From NCBI RefSeq assembly GCF_900090045.1, contig NC_041787.1, positions 2,725,001 through 2,789,000 on the forward strand: 64,000 bases of DNA, given 5' to 3'. The DNA comes from Plasmodium malariae (taxonomy: Eukaryota > Apicomplexa > Aconoidasida > Haemosporida > Plasmodiidae). Positions 11,949 through 24,521 of the stretch are shown piece by piece. A program made the translations under genes and the position numbers. Each line of letters begins with the position of its first letter. Within the stretch, counting starts at the first letter, position 1. The notes under the pieces were generated by a model, which saw nothing but the letters and a program-made list of their open reading frames with translations, ran no database searches and was not told where the DNA came from.

Positions 11949-14161
11949 ATCTTTTAATGTAGATAAATTAAATAACAAAAATTAAATTCATATCGAGTTA
12001 AGATTTATAAGAGCAAAAAAAAGATATATTGTATGTTAATATATAATATGTTCCTTTTTTTTATATAATGGATTTTAAAAAAAATAACCTTAGCAAAAAC
12101 GCCTCTTCAGTTTTTGTTTAAAATTGAAATGAGATAGTGTAGCTTGCATAGTTTTAAAGAAAGGATTATGATTTAAAAAATTGTATTTTTTTTTATTATT
12201 TAAAATATTTTAAAGAGGAAAACACAATTGCATATTATTTTCATTCAAACGAATATTATATAATTTTATTGAAATGTTATACAGGAAAATAAATTCATTT
12301 TTCTCAATATTCATATAAATTGCACACTATATAGGAATATATCTATAGTAAACTTCTTTGATCTTTTAAAATACTTATAAATAAATAATATCACTATTAA
12401 AAGCGTATAATTAGCCATTTTATTAACATTATCTGTTTTTAACGTTAAAATAATATCTCTTAAATTATTTCGTTTAATTTTTACTATACGTTATAATAAT
12501 TTAAAGGCTCTTTTAAGAGATTAGATTACATCAATATTACTGAAATTAATATTTAAATAAAGAAAGCACTAATTTAAAAAATGTAAATATTATATAAGAC
12601 AATAACTATTCTTCTGTTAAAATGAAATTTACTTTTCCAAAAGATAGTTTTATTTATAAATTTATTATTGGATTGATAAACTATATAACATAAATAAAAA
12701 TGAATGACCTAATTCTCTCCTTTCTGTTACGAAAATAAGTTAATGTTTCACTTACATTTTTATAGTATATGACTTAGTATAATGTATATTTTTATATTGA
12801 ATACATGAATATATACAAAAATATTACATATTATTATTCTGTAAATTAATTATAATTATAAATTTATAAATAAAGAAAAGAAAAATTAATAGTTATCCTA
12901 AATTATTTAATAAAATTTATTATTGAATTTATTTTGCATCTGTAAATAAAAATATCAATTTACATGTTAACTAAAATTTTTCATTACAATAATTGGAGCA
13001 TACATCTTTATCAGAATTGTTTATGATACTTGTTTTACTTTCCATATATAATAAAATAATAACGAATAATAATATAACATTTTAATAATTTTTATATTTC
13101 ACAGTTATTTCATTTATCTTTATTATATCTGTTATAGGTTCCATATATTATAACATTTATTTAAAGGTACTTAGAAAAGAATAATATAATATCTCTCGAT
13201 TTTTTTTATATTATATTATTGTAAAACTTTGTACTTATATATATATCCAGTATAATATATAATCATAAATTATTATATTTTAAATCTATTAATATATTTT
13301 ACGTATTATTAAAAATATTTTAAAAATGCTGAAAAATGAAACAAATTAAAAAATAAATAAAAATTAAAAAATTTATAATTGTTTAAAATTTTATGGAGGA
13401 TTAAATATAAATAGTTAACTGTCACTTTTATGATACTTAAAAATGAACTTTTACTTGTTTTACATTATATAATAAGAAAATAAATATAACAAGATTCAAG
13501 AATGACCCCACTAAAATATATAAGATCAAAGAAATAAAGATTATAAATTAAAAAAAATAAATCCTCATCTTATAAATAAAGAATATTTAGTTAATATAAT
13601 ATATATTATTTTTAAATATATTATTAAAATTATATTATATTTTTTTTACATCTCATTCACATACAATGATTTACTTATATTTCTTGAAGCAGTATAAATA
13701 TAATTTTGTTGTTTATTAAGTATTGTTTCTATGTCATTAATTGATAATAATCATGATAAATTCCTCGTTAATATTTTGCTAAGTTTATAGTAAATCATAC
13801 ATTAATTTATTTTATTAATTTATTCATTTATATATAAATATAAATATGTTGGTAAGGACAAAATTATTTTTATATTTGGACGATTAATTATCTATAATTT
13901 GATGTACGTAGAGCTTGTAACTTATTTTAGTTGTTATTTTCTTGCAATTTTAAAAAATATCAGGAAATACTTTTTTTTTTTTTTTTTTGTTGTAATAAAC
14001 TTTATATTTCTATACATTATATTAAGTTCTTAAAAAAAAATAATGAAAAAACATCATTTTCAACAAATTTTGTATTCCTTATCATTGGGAAATATATACT
14101 ATTGGATATTGTTAATTTTTTCCTATTTGTACATATATTGTAATATTATATATCTAATATG
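11949..14161. other. intergenic region
   Basis: Non-coding up to about 13.24 kb, and colinear with 62.07-63.34 kb. Between 13.24 kb and the next gene the sequence is low-complexity, including an 18-T run at 13971-13988. A 70-codon open frame at 13931-14143 is A/T-run sequence without family motifs and is not called. Confidence 0.5.
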
Positions 14162-14988
14162 ATGGAACAAAAATTTAAGCTAAGCATTTTTATTAAATTT
14201 GGAACGTTTGTCCTATTAATTTGGATACATAATTTTTACAAGGATATGGTATTAAAATGTTAATTAAGTATATTTTACTTATTTTTATTTTTCGTTTTTT
14301 ATTTTGTTTAGTGCTGTTTATTATTATGAGAATATTTCTTCATTTAAATAATAAATATTTACTTTGCCTTTTTAGTGTATGCTTAACAAATATCTACATG
14401 CGAACTATAACATCAGTAAAATATTAGATTCAAGAATATATCGATTACTAGCAAAACATAATCCAGAAAATGATTTAGATAATATATTGTTAAACTGTAG
14501 TATTACAAACATTGTAGAACATGAAGAGAGAAGAGGTTTTTTTAATGATAAATTAACCAAAGTAAAAAATAAAAAAACAAATGAATGTTCATTAAATAAT
14601 GTCAAAGGCTATGAATAAGCAAGAATGTGTATATCTTCTGTACACACTGGAGGAGATTCATATTTTGAAAAAAGAATGCTAGATTATACACATATTCCAA
14701 ATAATTTTAGGGGTTTTACGAAACCTAATGTAGAGAATTTAAGAATAAAGACAGAAGATGTATATAAAATGCTTTCTTTTATTTTTGTGATTTTTTCATT
14801 AGTTGGATTAGCAATTTTTTTAATCCTTTATACATCATTTTATATATATAATTCGGGTGAAATGACCAATGTACTACCAGTAATTATAGTACATATTTTG
14901 ATATTGAGCTTTTCATTTTCATTATTGATGGCTTATATTTACAAAAAAAATTAAAAACATTAAGAAATCATCACATATAATGAGTTAA
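14162..14988 (+). pseudogene. exported-protein gene (fam-l/m-like, third subtype), broken
   Basis: Exon 1 (14162-14248) encodes the 29-residue signal sequence starting MEQKFK, with donor GTATTA. Exon 2 starts at 14376 after TTTTTAG. The PEXEL-like motif is RLLAK at residues 52-56. The frame is open to a TAA at 14616-14618, then continues in the same frame through SYFEKRMLD, two membrane segments and a stop at 14952-14954. The last residues (AYIYKKN) stop just after an 8-A run. In the neighbouring frame a Lys-rich tail like that of the 36.1 kb paralogue continues to 14988, so a second homopolymer indel is likely. The closest relative here is the intact gene at 36.1 kb; the two also share 3' flank sequence such as TAGTCTTTTATAACA. 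A real pseudogene or two base errors both fit. Confidence 0.8.
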
Positions 14989-17694
14989 ATGCATTATAGG
15001 CATTATCTCAATTTCCCTAATATGTAGTCTTTTATAACAGTTAATATCTGTAAATGCTTTGTCGATGTAAAAACGTAAAAGATAATTATATAATTGTTTA
15101 TGTATCATAAATCCTCTTGTATTTGCGTGGAGTTTTTGGTTCGTAAAAGTAAAAATTGAAATATATAATATTTTGTGAATTTGAATGCTCTAATATTTTC
15201 ATTTATTATTTTAATATAGTATATGAAATTAACACAATATTATAGTTTATATAAATAATTTTATATATTACACTATTTTCGTGAAATATATATTTTTTTT
15301 AGTTAATATTAATATTCTAAAGAACAATTCATATAAATTATTTAAAATTTTGCGTTAAATTATACTTATATCTGTATATGTAAAGATTATTATTGTTTTT
15401 AATGGGTTTTTGTCTTAGATTATAATTTGTTGAAATAATAGAAAAAATATATTATATGTTTTAAATTACAAATAAATATATACTTTTATTCATGTGTGGA
15501 AGAGAAGTGAATGAATGTAGTTATACCATTCATCAGGGTGTAATATTAATAATATTACTTCTTAGAAAAGTGTAATATGTTATTGTATAAAACATATTCA
15601 TGAAAAATGAGTATTATACGTAAAAATATATCTAGAAGAAATCAAAAAATATTAAGGGGGTTATATAATTATATGAATTACAAAATAAACATATATACAG
15701 TAAATATATATATTTACTAATAATGTTCATTTGTATTAGATATAATTACTGAAAAACAAAATAAATATTTCTACAAAAAATGGAAATCATTTAAAGGTAA
15801 TTTTTCATCTGAATGAATATGAATAATTATTCATTTTAAATAATCATGGATAATTTTTATAAATATAAAGTATCAAACATAATTTAGGAAGAAACAAATA
15901 TTCCTATAAATTGTCAATTCAATATATATAATAGTATTATAAGAAAATTTTAACAATGGAAGCTTATAATTTTGTATAATTTGCATCATTATTAATTTTT
16001 CACAAATTATGTTGTATATTGACATAAGTTGTTATATTTTTTTTATATAAATATATATTTGTATCATATGACAAAGTTTTAATTCAAGTAATATAATATT
16101 CTTTGGTGAAAAGTTCCACATTCTTCTATGTATTATTATAGCTATATATTTATATATATATATTTATGTATACAATAAACATATGAAAGCATGTAATAAA
16201 ATAATAATTACCTAATTATTTTCTAACGATATCGCATAATAGGTGTTATATGGCTTATAAAAAAATTAATATATTATTAATTTTTTCTATTAATTAATTA
16301 TATATATTCTAGAACAGTAATATGATTGGACAAAGTACTATGAATATATTATTATATAATTAAAATAATGTATTAAATATATAACATTTATAAAGTTATT
16401 ACAATTACATATGTTCAACAAATAATTAGGAGAACATGTTTTTGAATAAAAGTACTTATACTTTCAAAGGTATATTCCCTAAAAAATCTAACATAATTCA
16501 TTTAATTTAGTTGAATAAAAGATATATTATAATACATAATCGTAAATATTAATTATTTATAAATAAAATATATAAATACTCGTTATTCTATCTATAAAAC
16601 TTTCGAAAAAGTATTATTATAAATAATATATTTTCAAAATTTAATATATATAATCGTTTAATATATCTTAATTGTATTATTTTTAACCCTAAAGGTTTCA
16701 TTTATAATTCAGTTAAATTATCATAATTAGTAAGTATAATTTTTTACAAAATTTACTTTTACTTTATTATAATTATTTAATACATATATATATATCGAAC
16801 ACATATTTTTTTTTTATTAGAAAAAAAAAAAATAAAAAAATAAAGAATCCTTAAATTTAAAATATATACTCTTTGTTATCATAAATAGAATATATTAATT
16901 TAAAGTATATAATAATTATAATGTTATATTACATTAATTTGATTAAAATTTATAAGAACATTAATTTGAATTTGTTTTTTTAAAATATAAAAAGTTTCTT
17001 AGGTGAAAATATTCCAAGAAAGTATCTTATAATATAATAGTAAAACAATGATTTGTATATCCTTGGTATAATTCAGTTATTAGCTCAAAATATATGCAAT
17101 CAAAAAAAAAGTTTTTTTATTTAATTTTACCTAATATTAGTGCTTTTATATTCAATATAACTGTTTATACCACTTACTACAAAATAAGGCTTATAAAATA
17201 TAATAAGTAAAGAAAACTAATTTTATTCATAGGAAAAAGTGAAAAATTAGTAGCTATAAGCTTAGTACATGTTAATGTACGTATTCGGGTTATATGTAAA
17301 TTTTATTTTAAATACAATATTAAAATTTTTAACATTCAGGAATTATTATTACTTTATATTTGGAAAGTATTAATAAAAACTATTTTTAATTGTTCTATTA
17401 TATTAGTACATATATATAATGAGCGATTTTTTAATATAAGTTTAAAAAAAAAAATTATTTTAATTAATACTTATATTGTTATTAATAGACATTTATCGGA
17501 AATATTTACCTAAATATTTTTAAAATAATCTTTTTTTTAATATAATTTATGTTTGTATTTTATTTATTCAATTTAATACTTTATTAAAAGAAAAATTTTA
17601 TAATGCATATATCAGTACTTTTTACGAGGAATTTTTGAATAAACCATAAATTATTTATCTAACTAAATATATTATAATATTAAATAATTTTAAT
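14989..17694. other. intergenic region
   Basis: The first 300 nt resemble the 3' flank of the 36.1 kb gene. The remainder is low-complexity A+T DNA with no gene-like frame. I did not find the shared upstream element before the next gene. Confidence 0.5.
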
Positions 17695-18566
17695 ATGTAT
17701 ATAAAAATAAAATATTTTATTTTAATTGAAACCCATATATTTACCCTTTTTGCTTGGATATGTACTTATTTCAGGAATGATGTATATTCTTTATAACACA
17801 GAAAAATTCGCTTCATAGTTTTTGTAATTTCATGTTATATATAGATAAATATACATATATATAAGATTGTATTTCCTATTTATAATTTGACATATATTAT
17901 TGTAAATAAAAAAATATTTAATTTTCTTTGTAGTATAACTTTCCTAAATCTGTTGATAATAGAAATAAAGAAAATATGACATTAATATCAGAAAGCTTTA
18001 GATTACTATCAGAAGCTAAGAATAAAAAAATAAATTTAAGATTAGCATATAAGTTACCTAGGAATGAATATTATGATTAAGAAAACAAAGATGATAAGGG
18101 AGAATCTAAACGTAAAGTTAATTTAAGAGCTGCTTCAGAAAAATTAGACATGAAATACACATCAATTATATGTAAAGGATTTGTATCGACAGATAATTTA
18201 TTTGAAAAATGTTTATATAAGAGATTCAATCGTATATATAATTACATGAAATGTAATGATCGTACTATGAAAAAATATTTAAAACTTCTAGGGTGTTTTA
18301 GTAGAATTTATATACTTGTTCTACCAGGAATCGTTTTTTTAACAGCTCTTACACTAATTTCATTATCACTCTATTGCGGAGATCCTAATAAGCCTGGTGC
18401 GATAGAATCTTATGCTATTATATATCAATTTTTAATGACTGGAGGTATATTTACAATGATATTAGTTATTTTAATAAGTTTTATAATTTCTATTTATATA
18501 CTGGTAAAATTCATCAAATATATCAAAAAATTAAAAGAAATGACATTGAATTTTAACTATAAATAA
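17695..18566 (+). pseudogene. exported-protein gene with canonical PEXEL, one in-frame stop
   Basis: Exon 1 is 17695-17781 (29 codons, MYIKIKYFIL..., donor GTATAT). Exon 2 is 17934-18566 (acceptor TTTGTAG), in phase 0. Residues 52-56 read RLLSE, a textbook RxLxE PEXEL and the only acidic fifth position among the ten related loci here. A single TAA at 18078-18080 (codon 78) interrupts an otherwise open 239-codon frame. Downstream lie FEKCLYKRFNRIYNY and two membrane segments (about 154-176 and 194-221) with a Lys-rich tail. The core differs from both fam-l and fam-m, so it is a separate subtype annotated only as a Plasmodium exported protein. Exon 1 is more divergent than its neighbours and lacks the MEQ start. 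A 138-codon frame from 18150 survives but has no signal sequence. Confidence 0.75.
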
Positions 18567-21500
18567 TAAATTTATTGGAAGAATTGTTTTTTTTCATGTA
18601 TTTAATAAAAATTTATTTTATTCTGCGTGAAATTATTTTGCTTAAATAGAGAAAATTACTTTTTTTTACTTATATATTTTATTATGGAACCTACATAATA
18701 TACTTATATATACTGATATAGAACAGTTTGAAAATCTATGTTTAGTCTATACACAATTTATCATACATTTAAAATACCATTACTATAATAATGTATTTTT
18801 TGGAGAGTTTTTATTACTATAATTTTGAATATATAAATATATACTTACATGTTTCTTCATTCAAAAAAATTTAAATTCGATATTGCAGAAAATTCGCAGT
18901 AAAAATATATGGTATATATACAAATATGACATCTATACATGTTTTACGCATACTTTTATTGCAGTAAATGTGGGATTATACAATATAATATATAAAACAT
19001 TACTTCAATCTATTAGTGAGGCAAATTCTGCTTTTATGAGCCGTACACTATCTATATTTTTTTGATTTTCCAATCATAAATTGTTTACTTCTAAAGTTTC
19101 TTATAGCATTTTACAATATATTATTTTTATTTTTTTTATATCATGTTTTTTTTTTATTTAATATAAGTAAATTTATGTTTGTTTTATCCTTTCATGGATA
19201 TTTTATATTTAAACTTAAGGATACCATTAACTTTCGTAAAAAAAAATAATTTGAGTAATACATGTTTAATATATTATTTAATATAAGACTATACTTAGTA
19301 GATTTTTTGAATAGTTCAAATATGAATTATTGATATATATCAACATTAAATTTCTTTAAACATTAATTATAAATGGAACATTATGAATTTTAAAAGTCAT
19401 AAAGCTTTATTATACAATTAAGGTCTTAAATCCTATTTATCACTTTATTTATTTACATAAGTAATTGTCAAATATAAATCAGTTTTATAAAAGTTATTAA
19501 GTTTCTATATTCAAAAAATGTTTTATAATATAGAGATAATATCAATATTTTTTTTTTTGACACTATTAAGTGAATAGAATTTTGAGTTACTATTAACCTA
19601 ATATTAAACTTATAGGATAATCACTCATTTTTTGCATTCCTAAATATTAACTACATATAAATAATAAACAATACAATAATAATTAAATTCAATTAAGCAT
19701 TAAATAATATATAAATAAAGTTTAAGTATAAATATAATATTCTTTATATTATCATAATATATAGATAATCGTTTTTACATTTGTGGTATTACGTATTTTT
19801 GCACATACATGGTTGTACATTTATAGCTCTTTCATAGATGTTAGAAAGAATTTAAGGATTTTATATTATCAGAAAATTCTTTTATATTTAAAATCCTGTT
19901 TCTAATTATATAAATGCAATGGAATGTGTTTTGAATGTATATAAGTTAATGAAAATATTCTTAAGCTTTTATTAATATTATAAGCTATAATGTATCTTAA
20001 ATATATTATTAAGCTGTATTATGAATAAAATATTTAATTGTCTAAAAATAATATATCCGAATTTTTTGTGTAATTTTTTTACGAGCTTTTAATATGATTA
20101 ATATATAATTTTTTTAATTTTCCACTTCTGCAATTTCAAAGGTATCTCAAAAATTAAGACTAATATTATTTAGTTAATATACAATATATACATTTATAAA
20201 TGTTCTGTTTATCCTATAAAACAACTTATATATTGAATTTTTATTTAATATATATAGATGGATATAGAAAACTAAGGAAATATTTGGATAAAAGTAAATT
20301 TGTAGGTTCAGCATCCTTCCAAAAAAATTATTATTTGTTCCTCAATATATATATTTTTTATTCGTTAACATTATATATTATATTGTTTATGTAATTATAT
20401 TATTTTCTATAAACAGTACACATGGATCTATATAAATGTTTTAGTTTAAGGTTTAGAATATTTGTAAAAAATTTTCAGATATATTAATATAATTTTAAAA
20501 TTTAGTAATAATATATGTGCGATATCAATAATTTTGTGTAGTAAAATATATCATCAGAAAATCAACTACATGTGTGTTCATGATATTATTCGTGTTGCAA
20601 TTGTTTATTTAATTTTATTTTATAAAAATAATTTTAAAATATACAGTAAAATAAATCAATATCAAAAAGTATGTATATTTTCAAGAATGATAGAGTTAAA
20701 CAAAAATATTAATGAATAAAAATTATTCTAATAATAACACATTTTATAAAAATATTACTACTTTATTTTTATTTTATTTATTTTAAATATATATTTATAA
20801 TTAAAAAAGAAAAAAATAATTATTGTATTTTAAACGATGCCATTTACAAATAATAATATAAGATGAACTAAACCAAAAATAATAATTTTTAAGAATAATT
20901 ATACAAAAATAAAAAAAAAGAAAATATTTTCCATTGAAAAATATATATTTCCATAAATTTGGCGATATATAATAATATTATGTTTTAAATACATTGAAGA
21001 ATATATGGATAAGCGTGTGATATCATTATTAAAAAATGGTAGTTATAATAAAATATACATATTTTTAATTTATTAATACATTTGTTTCATTGTTGTAAAT
21101 ACTAATAATTTTTTTATCAATAATAACTACATTTTCTGAAATATAACATTTATATAATTATAATAATTAGTAAGAGAACATAAAAATAGTAATTATTCCA
21201 TAAATACCTAGAATAGTAGTATATATCTATATTTTATACATTGTATATTGTAAATAAATTCAAGATTTGCAAATAATTATAAATAATGAAAAAAATTAGT
21301 TTAATTACTCAAATATTTAAATAAATTATACTTAACATATATGAATTAGAAGAAATTGTATTTTAATTAAAGTTAATTTTTTATAAATAATATTAATTAT
21401 AAAACTTTGTAGCATTCTTTTTTAGTTATTTTTTTTAGATATGTAGTAAAATATTCTATATATATTAATTTTTTAAGAAAACATATTAAAATAAAAGAGG

Positions 21501-21580
21501 TGTACTTCTATTGTTGGAAGTGTATAATTTAACGTTAATTTTTTATTAATATATATATTACAGAACAAAATAACTATATA
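18567..21580. other. intergenic region
   Basis: No gene recognised. Open frames of about 60 codons at 18883, 20200 and 20534 are short, Tyr/Ile/Lys-rich and unsupported by splice sites or family motifs. The upstream element shared by other family members is at best weakly visible near 21.2 kb. Confidence 0.5.
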
Positions 21581-22536
21581 ATGATGAAAAGAATTAATTT
21601 TTTGCTTTTTATAAAAATTTCTTTGTTTATCCTTTTAAATTTGTTCTATCATTTGTGCAGTGACATGGTATGTTATTGCTTTTTGAAAGAATTTGTATTA
21701 TTCTTATTTTTTTTGTTTATTTTTATTAATTAATTTTTGAAAATAGATATATTTATCCACTTATATATAAAATATCTACTTTTGTTTTTTAGAGTCGATT
21801 TAAGAAAATTTTGGATGATAATTATGGCTCTGATATAAAATTAAATAAAGGAATTTATCGATTATTGGGAAAATGTGAAAAGGCTGTTTTTTCAAATGTT
21901 GGAGATTTAGATTTAAAGATAGCAAATAATAAAAAAAAAACAAACGAACAATTATTTACAAATGATAATGAAAAATGGGAAGAAGAAAAAAAAGAAAAAT
22001 TATATAGAAGTAAATTAATTAAGGAAAAATTGATTAAAAAACTTATGAAAAATAAATATACCATGTTGCATAGAACATATACCTATTATGAAAAAAAAAT
22101 TATGAATGGACTTAATGATAAAGCTTTTTTTAAAAAAATGATATTAATTAATGATAAGGATTACAAAAAATTAAAGCGTAAAAAATACGGATTACGGCTT
22201 TTTTTTCTTATACTATTTTTTACAATGGTAATAATTATACCTATATTAGGTGTTTTGTTTGGTGAATCATTGAAAACATTATGTTCGACATCAGGGAGCG
22301 GTGGAGCACCTCCTAATCCGAGTGGATCTCCTGCATCTTCAGGAAGCTGGTTATCTTCATTTTTTTCTTTTTGTTTAGAGAATCCTGCTTCATCAGAATT
22401 AGTATATACCATTATAATATATTGTGTACCTATCTTAATATTGGGTATTATTCTTATACTAGGTATTTTTTATTATTATAAAAGAGCTATAAAAAATAAA
22501 AAAATTAAGTTTTTGGAAGAATTTAATGAATGGTAA
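21581..22536 (+). CDS. exported protein, fam-l-like, intact, two exons
   Basis: Exons 21581-21667 and 21793-22536 join in phase 0 (donor GTATGT, acceptor TTTTTTAG) for 276 residues. Exon 1 starts MMKRINFLLFIKIS and encodes a 29-residue signal sequence. The PEXEL-like motif is RLLGK at 52-56. A strongly basic and acidic linker (about 75-120) probably forms a helix or coiled coil. The core YTYYEKKIMNGLNDKAFF (about 125-142) is the fam-l-type core in a variant form. Membrane segments are at about 163-185 and 232-257. Between them lies a Gly/Ser/Pro-rich loop (about 194-213), encoded by a patch of DNA much richer in G+C than its surroundings. The chain ends in a basic tail with a terminal Trp. 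It is followed by another member 2 kb downstream on the same strand. Confidence 0.88.
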
Positions 22537-24090
22537 TAAATATATTTATTTCTATAAAGAAATCTTTAATGTTATGTACTACCTGTAATATCTTTAATGA
22601 CTTATTAAATATAAGAATAATTTATTATAATTTATATATGTACTTACATATATATAGTAATATTTCTACGTAAATTTTAAAAATATATGTTTTTTTTTGT
22701 TTTGTAATTTTAAATGTTTGTATATTTTTTTAATTTTTAATATAATTATATTCTTTCATCTGAATCAATTATTATAGCTTAATATTTATATTTCTCTTTA
22801 TGTGAAAATTTCAATGAAAAGTATATATTTGTTCGTTAAAAATAATATATAACATTATAATTAATGTTATTTTATTGAATTAATTTGTTAATTTATATTT
22901 TAAATATAAATATTGCTGATTCATATTTTTTTATTATTTTCTAGTATAAAGTTATTATTTAGGTCATTAGGGAAATGGATTATTATTTATAAATTTATAC
23001 TAAACTTACCTTATTTTTTACATATTGAAAAGAAGAGAATATACTTAATGTATTTATATATTTTTGTTTTCTTTTTAAACATTAAAATAATATTTTAAAT
23101 TTCATTTTTTTTCTTTGTTTATAATTTCTTAATTTATTCGCTTGAAAAATAATATTTATTTAAAAGAAAAATAAAATAACATTTAATTTAAGATTTTTAC
23201 AATAACATCTTGCTAATATAATATTTTAATGATTATCATTATCTATTTTACACCACATATGTAGCAGTAATAATTGAAGTCATCGTTTTTTTTGCTATAA
23301 GTATTATTAAAAAAAAGAATATTTACTTATTTGTATTCATTTTACGATATGTATCTGTAATATTATATTTCTGAAAATATATGTTTGTAAAATACGTAGC
23401 AACAACTAATACATTAGCTCTAAGATTTTTAATAAAAATTCACTAAATAATATATTTTGGTAAGTATATTTTCACATTTCCTTATTACTAATTTATATGT
23501 AATAACCTGAATATTACTCTCATAGATAAATTCAAATTATTTGAAATATTTATAAAATATGACTACTGCATGATATATTAATACACTAATTATACTTCTT
23601 CCTTTTTTTTTATTATTCTAATATATCTGTATTTTTTCAAATAAATGTATGTAAGTAAAAAATAAAAATTTAGTGGGATTAATTTAAAAAATTTCCATTT
23701 AGAAAGTAGGTAAAAATTAAATTTAATTAAAAAATAATTTTTTTAAAAAAATAATGCGAAATAAAAAATAAGTCTTTATTTACTTTTTTAACATATATAT
23801 TTTATCATAGATTGAATAGTAGATTATAAATTGAACTCCCTAAGTATATTATAAACCACAATATAAAATACCCTTTTATGTGGGAATCAAAGAATAAGTT
23901 ATATTTCACAAAACAAAAAAAGATATACTATTCATTGACTACTTCATAAATTATTACAATTACTACATAGTTATAATAATTAATATTTTATAAAATAAAT
24001 AGGATGTTTTTCTAAAGTGTAATATCTTAGAAATTGTAAATAATAATGGAAAAACATCGCTAGAATTAAAAATTATTATTCTAATATATA
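22537..24090. other. intergenic region
   Basis: Low-complexity A+T DNA with no supported gene. A 61-codon frame at 22913-23098 is hydrophobic A/T-run sequence without a partner exon and is not called. Confidence 0.5.
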
Positions 24091-24130
24091 AGATATTGCA
24101 AAAGATCTATATTCTATACGTTTTATGCTT
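24091..24130 (+). promoter_or_regulatory. shared upstream element (copy 3)
   Basis: AGATATTGCAAAAGATCTAT followed by ATTCTATACG, starting 431 nt before the ATG at 24522. It matches the TCTATATTCTATA core of the other copies but is the shortest and most divergent. Role inferred. Confidence 0.3.
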
Positions 24131-24521
24131 TAAGTTAAATGAGAGATTCAAATATTAATGTATCGTATATATTTTTTTTCCTTTAGAAAGTTTCTATAAA
24201 AAAAACTTGTAATTACTTAACTATATTAAATGATTTATGCATTTTAAATATTTATAAATGAATTAAAATTATAGAATTTTATGCAGAGTTATTTTTATAT
24301 TGATAAAGTAAATATTAAAAATTTATATTTATTTTTAAAGGTAATTTACTTTGGGCAGCACTGTAAAATTCATTTAGATATATAAATATTGTTTTCCTTC
24401 TATGATGAAATAATATACAGAAACTGAAAAATATATATTGTACTATTTTCCATTGAATGGGTAATACGTTATTATAAATATAACTCTTTTTGAATATATT
24501 ACACCGTTAGAAACACATATG

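Larger units (their letters stand above)
6390..13240. repeat. segmental duplication, copy A (fam-m + pir unit)
   Basis: This stretch and about 56,590-63,340 are colinear. Both hold the upstream element, a + strand fam-m locus, roughly 2.7 kb of non-coding DNA and a convergent minus-strand pir locus, then 1.2 kb more of similar non-coding DNA. Shared landmarks outside genes include 6401-6500 against 56591-56700, 8741-8830 against 58895-58990, 9340-9390 against 59450-59500, 12320-12350 against 62450-62480 and 12961-13060 against 63065-63170, at an offset of about 50.2 kb. Identity is clearly below 100 percent and indels are common, so the event is not recent. Ends are approximate, judged by eye. 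Confidence 0.75.

Noticed and set aside
11575..11978. Two overlapping minus-strand open frames of 80 and 69 codons as separate genes
   Set aside because: The first is part of exon 2 of the decayed pir; the second covers its former exon 1 and intron in an unrelated frame.
13931..14143. 70-codon open frame before the 14.2 kb gene
   Set aside because: It spans an 18-T run and is Phe/Lys-rich A/T-run translation; it lies in the upstream region of the gene at 14162.
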